64,000 bases of DNA from Lunularia cruciata (taxonomy: Eukaryota > Streptophyta > Marchantiopsida > Lunulariales > Lunulariaceae). The notes under the pieces are model-generated. The model did no database searches and was not told the origin of the DNA. It saw only the letters and a list, made by a program, of their open reading frames with translations. The stretch spans positions 72,726,001 to 72,790,000 of the forward strand of contig OX419757.1 of assembly GCA_948567375.1 (NCBI GenBank). The letters run 5' to 3'. Below, one piece after another: positions 1-8,242 of this stretch; within the stretch, counting starts at the first letter, position 1; every line of letters starts with the position of its first letter. A program made the position numbers and the translations under genes.

Positions 1-1179
1 CTTATGGCCCACCTGCTCTTCTTTCCTGCCCAAGTTCGAGTGTTCTTAAACCAATGTTTAAGAGTTACAGGAATCTTGGACACACCTCAAGCGCGTCAAC
101 TCCTTGAATTTTCCAATTGTATAGTCTTGTTGGAGGGATATACCCGACAACCCTCGTCAGCTTTTTCACCCCTCTTTTTCTGATCTATATTTGTGGGCAC
201 GATTTTAGGCAGCTTCGCACTTTCTCTTGCAAGCAGGATGATACTTTTGGAAACTGTGTAACTTTTTAAAAGATACAATAAATAGTGCGAATTCTAGGTT
301 TTGTTCACAATATAGAGTTCAGAGTATATAAGAACATTTACAATTTGTTCGACCTAGGTTCTCTTAAAGTACGCCTCGAAGACATTCTTAGATTAAAAAT
401 GATGTGACCTCCTTTAGCTCTTAGATCAAAGGACTAAATTATAAGATGTTTATCCTCTGTTCTTGGCTACTTGAGAGAGTGCACAAGACTCATAAGAACA
501 TATTTTGAATCTCCAATGAGATATTCACTAGCCTCAAGGAAATGGCCTACTCCTTGATGATTCAAGTCACCCCATATTGGGGATTTTTTCAAGCAGGTCA
601 TGTCATGTGCATTCCTACAATCAATCATAGGGACATCAAATCATAGGGACATCAAACTATGAGTGCCAAAAAATGTAGTCAATCACTAGCACACCAAACC
701 ATGAGCAGCAAATTATAAAGTCAATCATTGGCACACCAAGAACCAAACCATGAGCACCACAAAATACAATCAATCACTAGAGCACCTATTCCATGACCTA
801 CACCTATATTATAATCATTCTTCTATCATCACATTTAACTTGACCATTATTTGAATAAGAATCATTGTGGCTAGAATACAATTCTCTATTGATTGTTGGT
901 TTCATAACTATAGGAAAAAAAGTACTATCCACCAACCCCACACAATGCAGAAATTCCTTTTGTGCAAAATACACCAAAAATTCTTCTCCTCTCATCTTGA
1001 TCGGGCCATTTTACCTCTTCTCCAAGATTGGTTAACATTGTAATCATTGCTCAAGTGGTGAATTCAATTGTGGACCCATCACTAGTACCCCATATATTTG
1101 ACCCACATGTTCCATTCCCATGGTGCACAAATCTGTCAAGAGCTAGTGCTAATTGGATCCACACCAGCATTTGCATTCT
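1..1179. other. AT-rich intergenic sequence, no gene recognised
   Basis: No open frame here resembles a known protein. Between about 610 and 790 there are short imperfect repeats of a phrase built on 'aaccatgagca' and 'caatcactag', in two or three diverged copies. The last bases before 1180 (cattct) match the sequence at 11122-11127 and probably represent the target site of the adjacent retrotransposon. Confidence 0.6.
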
Positions 1180-1281
1180 TGTCGTGCGTATACACATCGC
1201 TACACAACATACATCGCTGTCAACATCATACACTATAGAAGCACAACTCACACATAAGTCATACATAGACTCTAAAGTGCC
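1180..1281 (-). repeat. 102-bp direct repeat outside the 3' LTR
   Basis: It is identical base for base to 1737-1838, and a further four bases (caat) match after one mismatch. In sense it ends CGCACGACA and abuts the presumed target site. It may be a template-switch product made during reverse transcription, or a later duplication. Confidence 0.85.
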
Positions 1282-1283
1282 AC

Positions 1284-1734
1284 AATAATCAGATTGCTTA
1301 ACACTCTCAACTCAACTCAACTCAGATCAGTACTTGATCTGTCACTCTATAAACTACCAACAACTGGGCATTGATTACAGTCAAGCCACACCCACTCAAG
1401 CATAGAGAATCCAGGTGACGCTCGCCGGCCTCTGTCCACCATAGCCAGGAACTCGAAGGCTCAACATCAGAGAAGTGAGCTCTCTGGAGCTCACCTTCGA
1501 AACTATACCCCTGGACTCGAGCTAGCCCTGAAACCCTAACGGTCCCGCTGACGGCACACTCGACGGTGCAAACGGTGCAAAGTGACGGTGGGCCCCACCG
1601 TGAAGTCAATACCCCGAACACCAAATCAGACTGTCGGAAAGTAGTCCTTGAGAAACTGCTAGAATAACTCTAACTACCATCACTGGAACTCCAGTGTCCG
1701 AGCAGCTAGATGCGGAACTACAAATGGCGTGACA
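1284..1734 (-). repeat. 3' LTR of the methyltransferase retrotransposon
   Basis: This is the second copy of the 451-bp LTR, downstream of the polypurine tract in sense orientation. Its outer edge lacks the CA terminus of the 5' copy (TTATT instead of TTACA). It is followed directly by a 102-bp repeat of the sequence that precedes the LTR on the inside, so the order is repeat-LTR-repeat. That is not the normal end of an LTR element. Confidence 0.88.
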
Positions 1735-1736
1735 GC

Positions 1737-1838
1737 TGTCGTGCGTATACACATCGCTACACAACATACATCGCTGTCAACATCATACACTATAGAAGCA
1801 CAACTCACACATAAGTCATACATAGACTCTAAAGTGCC
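1737..1838 (-). repeat. 102-bp direct repeat inside the 3' LTR, between polypurine tract and LTR
   Basis: It is the inner partner of 1180-1281. In a normal element the LTR begins next to the polypurine tract, but here about 110 bp separate the tract (1846-1853) from the 451-bp LTR. Either this block is really part of U3, or the tract is not the functional one. A perfect 10-bp palindrome, gacagctgtc, spans the junction at 1731-1740. Confidence 0.85.
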
Positions 1839-1845
1839 TCAATCG

Positions 1846-1853
1846 CCCCCCTA
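1846..1853 (-). other. candidate polypurine tract (sense TAGGGGGG)
   Basis: Six consecutive C on the plus strand give a sense-strand purine run just upstream of the repeat-LTR block. That is where plus-strand DNA synthesis would be primed in an LTR element. Confidence 0.55.
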
Positions 1854-2010
1854 GCTGGCGGTTAGGTCCCTCTAACTCCAGATAGCCATCTACTCTAAGT
1901 ATATGGTATACCCTCTAATGGGCAAAGATCAGGAGGCCGGGTGCTATGGAGCCCCATCGTTAGTCGCCTGTCTGCAATCTATACCATATAAAGAATGAAC
2001 TAGCTATAGG

Positions 2011-2391
2011 TCAAGTACATCTAGGACATAACCACTATCCCTGAGGAACCACCGTGAGGGGAGGAGTCATACATGCCATATGCCATCCTCTCGAACAGCT
2101 ATCACACACTAACATAGTAGCAGCTCCACCAGAAGAGCCACATAACATACACCTCAAGCTTGCACGTACAAGTGCCAAGCTTGGGTCCATAGTACCATCA
2201 ATGTTTGGAAGGTGGCATGGCGCACAATTGCGCACATGATCCTTCCAAACAACACCATCACGTCCTTCTAACACAAGGACTCCAGATGGCAAAACCTCGC
2301 GCACTCTCAAGATAGTGCGGCCTGTAGAAACATCAAGTGTCATCGGTGCTGTCTACTATAGATATACATAATCGCCTGGATGAAATCGACG
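2011..2391 (-). pseudogene. integrase C-terminal tail with PHD finger (frame broken by stops)
   Basis: This frame begins with an FHPGDYVYL-like block typical of the Ty3/gypsy integrase C-terminus, then two consecutive TAG codons (2353-2358), then 102 open codons from 2343. At about codon 40 is CAPCHLPN, the usual end of the integrase tail. Then comes a C4HC3 PHD zinc finger: C65-x2-C68, C80-x2-C83, H88-x2-C91 in codon numbering from 2343. The last ligand pair, in WLCPRC, lies just beyond an in-frame TAG at 2035-2037, and the frame ends with TGA at 2011. PHD fingers typically read histone H3 tails. This one sits where chromoviruses carry a chromodomain, so a role in target choice is plausible. 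It joins the preceding integrase frame by a one-base shift in the C run near 2395. Confidence 0.85.
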
Positions 2392-3240
2392 GATCGAGGG
2401 GGTCTATAACCTCCTCCTCGAATGGTAGCATAGCGTAAAGTATCTCTATGCTGAGCAATTGCCAAGTTCTCAAAGGCCATCGGCATCACTCTCCGAAAGA
2501 TCTCTGCCTGCTGAGAACATGCGCTCATCCATACATCGGGGTCATCCAAGTCCAAAACTACAGTAGCATCTCGACGAATGGCTGTAGGTAAATCTGGATC
2601 TCGTCCATAGAGTAGAAAGTATGGAGAGAAGGATGCTAAGGAGGCTTGCTGGCTGAACCGATAGCCCATGGCCAACCAAGGTAACTGGAGATCCCAATCT
2701 CCCAAGTGGCCTCTCTGCAAACCATACTTTCGCAATCCTTTCTTCACCGTCTGAACCACTCTCTCTGCTAAGCCATCTACCTCAGGGTGATCTCGAGATG
2801 TAGTACGATGATCAATCAAAGCCTTGTCACACAAGACCTGAAACTCTCCCAAGAACTCTGTACCCTGATCAGTCAAAAACTCAGCTGGTGCACCAAAATG
2901 ACTAAGAACTCGATCCAGGAACGAGTAAGCTGTCCCTTCACTAGACTTGTCAGGAAGTGCCACTAACTCAATCCACTTGGAGAAGTGCTCCACCATTACC
3001 AAAACATACCGATGATGTCTCACAGTCAGCGGTAAAGGTCCGGCGAAGTCCAAACTCCAACGGTAACCCAATCCCATGATAGGTAATGGGTGTAACTGTG
3101 GCGTAGGAGCATTGAATGATGCTCTAACTTGGTCACAAACCACACATCTGGCAACAAACTGCTGTACCTCGGTCTGCATACTGCGCCACCAATAATGACT
3201 TTGGAGTAAGCTATATGTACGCTTTACTCCAAATGTCCTA
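2340..3240 (-). pseudogene. integrase (zinc-binding and DDE catalytic core)
   Basis: An open frame of 279 codons (3179-2340) holds the retroviral-type integrase core. The catalytic triad has perfect DD35E spacing: D44 in SLDF, D104 in LTDQG and E139 in LAER. The N-terminal HHCC zinc domain has its CC pair at residues 12 and 15 (CVVC). Its two histidines lie upstream in another frame (HAHEELGH around 3250), reached through a one-base shift near 3229-3236. The frame runs out of register again near 2395, where the C-terminal tail and PHD finger continue in a different frame. All catalytic residues are present; the breaks are small indels and stops. The strand-transfer role is family knowledge. 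Confidence 0.9.
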
Positions 3241-3508
3241 GCTCCTCATGAGCATGACGGACTAACTGTGGTCTCTATGATGGAAGTGGTACTACTCGCA
3301 CTCTACCATCCTCCCATACACGCAAAAGGTGTCTACCCTCCAATCTGAACCGTCTGGCTTGCTGAAGAACACGATCTCTCTCCTTGGCCCCAACTGTGCC
3401 ACCCACAACACCAGTGCAAAGATAGTCCATCACTAAGACATCATCATGAATGTCTCGCTGAATTGTACCAATATCTTCACTCTCTGGATCTGTGACCTCA
3501 ATAACTCC
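3241..3508 (-). pseudogene. linker between RNase H and integrase, with two nonsense codons
   Basis: The frame of the RT/RNase H block continues through TGA at 3509-3511 and TAG at 3275-3277 and reads into the integrase histidine motif. Only single-codon stops interrupt it, so the RT and integrase were once one polyprotein. The TGA would be one C-to-T change from CGA and the TAG one from CAG. Confidence 0.7.
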
Positions 3509-5125
3509 TCATGTATGCGCTGAGAGAGATACCACCAAAGTCTCTGCAAATATACACAGAAAGGCCGATGCATGCCAACCTGGCACCATCTCCTCATCTG
3601 TCTCACCATGCCAACGTGCTCCGGTCTGATCCTGCTGGCTGGGACATGGGTTTCTACTCAACCCATCTGCATCACGGTTCACCACTCCAGGTCTGTGAAC
3701 AACCGTGAAATCATACTCCTGTAAAATCAAAGCCCATCGTGCAAGCTTCCCTGAAAGCTTGTCGGACTCCATCAACCACTTCAGCGGCTGATGATCAGTG
3801 ATGAGAGTGAAGGGGTTACCAAATAGGTAACATCGGAAATGTGCTACTGCCCAAACTGCTGCCAAGCACTCTCCCTCATATGAACTATACTTCGCCTCCG
3901 CTGAATTGTTGGAGCGACTAGCATAGGCCACCACAAACTCCTTCTCCTCATCATCATGTTGGGTGAGCACCGCTCCAAGCCCCAACATACTCCAATCAGT
4001 GTGAACCTGAAATGGTCGTCCCCTGATCGGTCTCCTCAAAATAGGAGCAGATGTCAACCTCTCCTTGAGCTCTAAAAAAGCTCTCTCCTGCTCATCTCCC
4101 CAACACCACTCCTGTGTAAGCTTGGTCAGCTTCGTCAAGGCCTTGGCAATGGCACTAAATCCTCTAACATAGCGGCGATAGAAGTTCACCAACCCAAGGA
4201 ATGCTCGCACTCTGCTCACATCCGTAGGCCAAGGAATACGTGCAATAGCCTCCACCTTGGTCTGCTGAACACCAAGTCCTCCGGGGTAGATAGTGTGACC
4301 CAAATACTCAACCTGCTCATGGAAGAACCTACACTTCCCAGGATGTAATTTGAGTCCATGAGATCTCAACCTCTCAAACACCTCCAACAACTGTCTCTCA
4401 TGCTCCTCCACAGTAGTGCTATAAACCAAAATGTCATCAATATAGCACCGAGCAAAATCCAATCCAGCTAGGATCCTATCCATGACCCTCTGGAACTCAG
4501 CAGGAGCGTTCTTCAACCCAAATGGTAAGAACCTCCACTGATATAACACATCCTTGCCGTGAGGATCAATAGCCCAAAATGCTGTCTTGGACTTATCCTC
4601 CTCCCTGATCGGCAACTGATGATATCCCGCTCGAAGATCCAATGTACTGAAGACCTTTGCATGCCCAATCACATCAAAAATCTCCTCCGGTGTAGGCATG
4701 GCATACCAATCAGCCCTGGTCTGTCGGTTGATAGGACGGTAATCTCCACACATCCGCCTATCTGTATAGTTGCCATGCATATCCTTCTTGGCTGGCACCA
4801 CAATTGCTGATGCATACTCTCCATGTGAAATCTCCACCAAACCAGCCTCAAAAAGGTCACTACTCCGGGTCTGAATCAATGTCCTCTCCATATCACTATA
4901 TCGATAAGGACGTCGGAAAACAGGTGTGTCGCTAGTCAGCTCAATCCGTATACCAAGTCCCTTCAGAGCACCCAAATCCTTCATACTGAAGGCAAAACAA
5001 CTCGTGTGACTCCTCAAGAACCTCCAAACCCTCCGTCTTTCCTCTCCAGTAAGCTTGGGTCCAAGATCTGGCTCCCAAGTATCCTCTATAACTGTAGTAG
5101 GAGTGGAAGACGTACTGACTGGCTG
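3509..5125 (-). CDS. reverse transcriptase and RNase H of the gypsy element
   Basis: The open frame begins directly after the TAG at 5126-5128 and continues the same reading frame as the methyltransferase block; the first internal ATG is at 5017. Counting from that ATG, RT carries DLRAGYHQ (around 127-134), FLPFGLKNAP (163-172) and the YIDD active-site box (192-195). RNase H follows, with D341 in VHTDWS, E381/E383 in YEGECLA, D408 in TDHQPLKW and the late acidic motif NRDADGLSR (447-455). The order and motifs are those of Ty3/gypsy. No catalytic residue appears lost. It ends at TGA 3509, after which the linker and integrase follow. It would copy element RNA into DNA in the cytoplasm. Confidence 0.95.
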   Translation of the reverse strand, partial: QPVSTSSTPTTVIEDTWEPDLGPKLTGEERRRVWRFLRSHTSCFAFSMKDLGALKGLGIRIELTSDTPVFRRPYRYSDMERTLIQTRSSDLFEAGLVEISHGEYASAIVVPAKKDMHGNYTDRRMCGDYRPINRQTRADWYAMPTPEEIFDVIGHAKVFSTLDLRAGYHQLPIREEDKSKTAFWAIDPHGKDVLYQWRFLPFGLKNAPAEFQRVMDRILAGLDFARCYIDDILVYSTTVEEHERQLLEVFERLRSHGLKLHPGKCRFFHEQVEYLGHTIYPGGLGVQQTKVEAIARIPWPTDVSRVRAFLGLVNFYRRYVRGFSAIAKALTKLTKLTQEWCWGDEQERAFLELKERLTSAPILRRPIRGRPFQVHTDWSMLGLGAVLTQHDDEEKEFVVAYASRSNNSAEAKYSSYEGECLAAVWAVAHFRCYLFGNPFTLITDHQPLKWLMESDKLSGKLARWALILQEYDFTVVHRPGVVNRDADGLSRNPCPSQQDQTGARWHGETDEEMVPGWHASAFLCIFAETLVVSLSAHT

Positions 5126-5134
5126 CTACACTGG
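5126..5134 (-). promoter_or_regulatory. in-frame UAG in a CAR-YYA (tobamovirus-type) leaky context
   Basis: The stop separating the methyltransferase frame from the RT frame is TAG followed in sense by CAG CCA, which fits the known readthrough consensus UAG-CAR-YYA. Both sides are open in the same frame. It could therefore be a programmed readthrough site, but it is also one C-to-T step from CAG, like most other stops in this element, so decay is the more economical reading. The six bases 3' of the stop lie at 5120-5125. Confidence 0.45.
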
Positions 5135-7615
5135 GCCCTTAGGAGCAATAGTGTCATGCTCCCGACCACTAGAGGTCCCAACCTCTGTGTGAAAAACTCC
5201 CTCCACTATGGCTGCAAGCTCCATACGTCCTCTGGCTGCATCCCATGTGGACCAAGGGTGTAATCCAAGTAGCCCATGCTCACCTGGATGGACTCCAAGT
5301 AGACCACTCTCCCTAGTAGCTACTGGATGTGTCCCAAGAATACCATGTCCACTCGGTCCATCGCCCCCAGCATGTGCCTGAATCGTCTCGATAGGCACAG
5401 GGCTCACAAGTGTCCGAGTGGTGATGCCTATCAAGCGCATCCTACGCTGCTCTGCCAAACCAAGGCTCACAATCCAGGTCAAACAGTTCAGGTCCATAGC
5501 CTGACCTAACACCTGACGCCTAGATGCCTCTGACACTGCTGGAACAGCGGTAATACCGGTGCGAAAACCCATCGCCCGCTCTCTCTCATCAGCATTGGGC
5601 TCCACCAACTGCTGTAACTGTGAGTCCCAAACAAGTCCAGGTCCTCCCTCTCGAAAAGCATGAGAGCCTGGGAAACTCATGAGTGTAGGAAATGCAGCTC
5701 TAGGCTGTCCAACTAGGTTCACCACTGCCATAGGTGACCTATCAGCCACTACCACTGTCTGAGACTGACGTCCAACATCCAAGATATCATCAACAAGAAT
5801 GTGGTCTAGTTGCTGAATCCCATCATAACTACGCTGTAGAACCTCTCTGGGTAAAAGGTTCGTCCACCAAAGACGAAGACGATGAGCTCGTGATCCCACT
5901 CTGGCTGCATCTAACAATACAGCAGGTCCCATCCAAGAATGGACCTGATGTGTACTCGCCACCACTCTAGTGCGAGAATCACCCAACAAAGGAACGTTCT
6001 CCAAAAGGTAAGCTAGAGAAACAGACTGATGAACCTGGAGATGTTGTAATATCCGTAACATCTCCCAAAACACACCAGAACGAGGATTCTGAAGACCCAA
6101 ACCGCGGCCCGCACGTGTATGTCCCTGACATGGCCATCCAGAAATCACCAAGTGAACAGGCCCATGTCTCTCTAGGTCATGCGCCCCCAGTAAGGAAATA
6201 TCTCCTGGTAAGGCCTTCTGGTAACCTCTAACTGCTGACATCGGTAATAACTCCGGATACCGATAGGCCAAGTGTGCCACATGATGTAGAGAGACTCGCC
6301 TAGCAGTCTCATCTCTCTCTACATACAAGTACCTCTGTACTCGGATACCCGCCTGTAACACCGCAGCTAGTCCGGTGCTGATCCCACCAAACAACTCCAA
6401 CAGGCATATCCCCTCTATTGGGTACTGCCAAGCAATGAGTGTGGTATCCAGAGGTGTCAAAGCAATCGCCTCTGGAGGCTCATCCTCACACTCATCCCCT
6501 GATGGTACAAAGGCTCCACTCCAAGCCTGCTGCACCAACTGATCTGCATGTTGCTGCAATGCCTCCTCTGAACTCCACAATGGAACATCCAAGGTGGATG
6601 GAACAATCCCACTCGTACTCCATAGCCGAGTGATCTCCTCTGGTACTGGAGTATCCTCTGCATGGGCGTTCCCCTCCAACAAGTCACCAGGCCAAGTAAC
6701 CGCACCGCTGAAAGCTAAAATTGATGCTGCCATGGTCCCGGACTGTAGTGAGCCTAGACTGCCACTACTGAAGCGTACTGGTAGGCGACATACCCGTCCC
6801 TCACCAGATTGCCAACCAGGTCTATAAGAGGCTGTCTCCTCCCAATAGTCAATGCTAAAACCCATAGGGTATAACACTGCTCCCCCAACTAGCACATCAT
6901 ATGACTCAACTATCGTCGCAATAGCCTGAGCTCTCACCACCGAGCTATCAGTCGGATGACCAGGCTGAACCTGGACAACAAGCTCTCCACGTGTGATGTA
7001 CTGTGTCGAACCACCACCAAGAGATGTCTGGATCTGAAATGGACACCTCTCCACATCGGTCTTCCGTAACTCCAGACCAACAACTGCAGCCTTCCCCAAC
7101 ATAAGGGGCTGCGCACCAGAGTCTAACAAGACTCTCTGTGGTGTATAGACCTTCCTTGAAGGTCCCACCAAACAAAAAATACCCCTCTGGTTATCCAATA
7201 GGACAACACCAGGTGTAAACCGCGCTCTCTCAAAGGCCGGTCTAGCTGGCAACTCCTCCAGTCTAGCCGCTGCTGCCTGCCACAACCCACTGGTCGCTGA
7301 ACGGATCCCATGCTCCTCAATCAAGTCAGATCCACTACCAACCACCTCTGCTCTAGTAGTAGGAACTGCACCATCCCTACTCTCACACAACGTGGCAGCC
7401 AACCAGAACACTGGGGCTGGGTCAACTCCCAATGTAAACATGTCACTGGCTGAAAATAAAAGATGCCGCATAATCAGCTGAGCCGCCCCCAACATCATGC
7501 TAGACTCAGTCTGTGTAGTAGCAGGTGGCTGACTAGCAGGTACTCCATCAGGTACTCCATCAGGTACTCCATCACCTGCACTGGGACGTCTAGGAACCAT
7601 GGATGTCGTCTGCAA
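5126..7615 (-). CDS. aspartic protease fused to DNMT3-like cytosine-5 DNA methyltransferase
   Basis: This is an uninterrupted 829-codon frame. Residues about 160-257 are a retropepsin-like protease, with active-site DSGA at 165-168 and a late VLVGGAVLYPMGF block. Residues about 400-715 are a C5 cytosine methyltransferase with motifs in the standard, unpermuted order: motif I LELFGGISTGL (406-416) for AdoMet binding; an acidic YVERD (431-435); motif IV GWPCQG with catalytic C496; motif VI ENV (539-541); motif VIII-like HRLRLWWTN (578-586); and a motif IX/X region ending VLGQAM (702-707). The FGGISTGL..VLQAGI.V.RY stretch and the ERAMGF (679-684) to RQVLGQAM end resemble DNMT3 enzymes more than DNMT1/CMT; DRM is excluded because its motifs are circularly permuted. 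It lies in pol between protease and RT, an unusual place. A GVPDGVPDGVP tandem (16-26) and LGxHP repeats (760-787) flank the domains. The true translation start is probably in gag, because the frame is open upstream to the TAG at 7652. Confidence 0.95.
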   Translation of the reverse strand: MQTTSMVPRRPSAGDGVPDGVPDGVPASQPPATTQTESSMMLGAAQLIMRHLLFSASDMFTLGVDPAPVFWLAATLCESRDGAVPTTRAEVVGSGSDLIEEHGIRSATSGLWQAAAARLEELPARPAFERARFTPGVVLLDNQRGIFCLVGPSRKVYTPQRVLLDSGAQPLMLGKAAVVGLELRKTDVERCPFQIQTSLGGGSTQYITRGELVVQVQPGHPTDSSVVRAQAIATIVESYDVLVGGAVLYPMGFSIDYWEETASYRPGWQSGEGRVCRLPVRFSSGSLGSLQSGTMAASILAFSGAVTWPGDLLEGNAHAEDTPVPEEITRLWSTSGIVPSTLDVPLWSSEEALQQHADQLVQQAWSGAFVPSGDECEDEPPEAIALTPLDTTLIAWQYPIEGICLLELFGGISTGLAAVLQAGIRVQRYLYVERDETARRVSLHHVAHLAYRYPELLPMSAVRGYQKALPGDISLLGAHDLERHGPVHLVISGWPCQGHTRAGRGLGLQNPRSGVFWEMLRILQHLQVHQSVSLAYLLENVPLLGDSRTRVVASTHQVHSWMGPAVLLDAARVGSRAHRLRLWWTNLLPREVLQRSYDGIQQLDHILVDDILDVGRQSQTVVVADRSPMAVVNLVGQPRAAFPTLMSFPGSHAFREGGPGLVWDSQLQQLVEPNADERERAMGFRTGITAVPAVSEASRRQVLGQAMDLNCLTWIVSLGLAEQRRMRLIGITTRTLVSPVPIETIQAHAGGDGPSGHGILGTHPVATRESGLLGVHPGEHGLLGLHPWSTWDAARGRMELAAIVEGVFHTEVGTSSGREHDTIAPKGPV

Positions 7616-7651
7616 TGCCTCAGATAGCGTGAAAGACTGGGGAAGTCTGAC

Positions 7652-8242
7652 CTATCTCCCAACCTCTCCTCTCTGTGGGTCCAACTCCACTGATGCTCCT
7701 CTAGGCTCTAGAGCACGTACTGCACTCCTAGTCACTGCTGCAGATGCATCCACCTGTGCTGCTCCGCACATGAAGTCCAAAGCATCTCTATCACTAGCAT
7801 ATGAGGTGGAAGCCTCAGCACCCGAATCTGATCTCCTCTGAGCAATGGCCATACTAGCCAATCTCTGCTCCAATTGCTCAATCCGAGTAGCCATAGTTGT
7901 GTCAGAAGTAAGGGCAGGTACCGCACCCCTACTAGGTGTAGATCCTCTACCACCACCTCTACCACCTTGTCCTCCATGAATTGGAGCTCCTCTACTACCT
8001 GCCATAGCAGCCCTACCACTCCGTAACTCCGGGTGTAGGTCAAAACACCGGTCACTAGTGTGACCAAATCTGTGGCAATGCTCACACTGCCTCTGTGCTG
8101 GCTGTGATGCACCAAAGGTATCACGTCCGCTGCCCTGAGTACACTCTCTCCTATGGTGAGGTCCACCACAAGTCCAACAAGCAACACCACCACTCAGCAG
8201 CAGCCAGTGGGCTGCTACTGACCCGAAAATGAGGGTAAGGGT
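7652..8242 (-). pseudogene. nucleocapsid part of gag, two CCHC zinc knuckles
   Basis: In the same frame as the protease-methyltransferase block, this stretch carries CWTCGGPHHRREC and CEHCHRFGHTSDRC. The second is a perfect CX2CX4HX4C knuckle; the first is one residue short. Such knuckles package element RNA. The frame is closed upstream by TAG at 8243-8245 and downstream by TAG at 7652-7654, after which the methyltransferase frame continues. The gag frame proper overlaps it at 8218-8242, so the join needs a shift there. Confidence 0.85.

Noticed and set aside
5126-7615. Bacterial restriction-modification methyltransferase (contamination or direct transfer)
   Set aside because: The domain is in one frame with a gypsy protease and RT and the element is bounded by LTRs in plant DNA; the motif spacing and the region around motif I and X resemble eukaryotic DNMT3 types.
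5126-7615. Plant DRM-type methyltransferase
   Set aside because: DRM enzymes have motifs VI-X before I-V. Here motif I precedes IV, VI, VIII and X.
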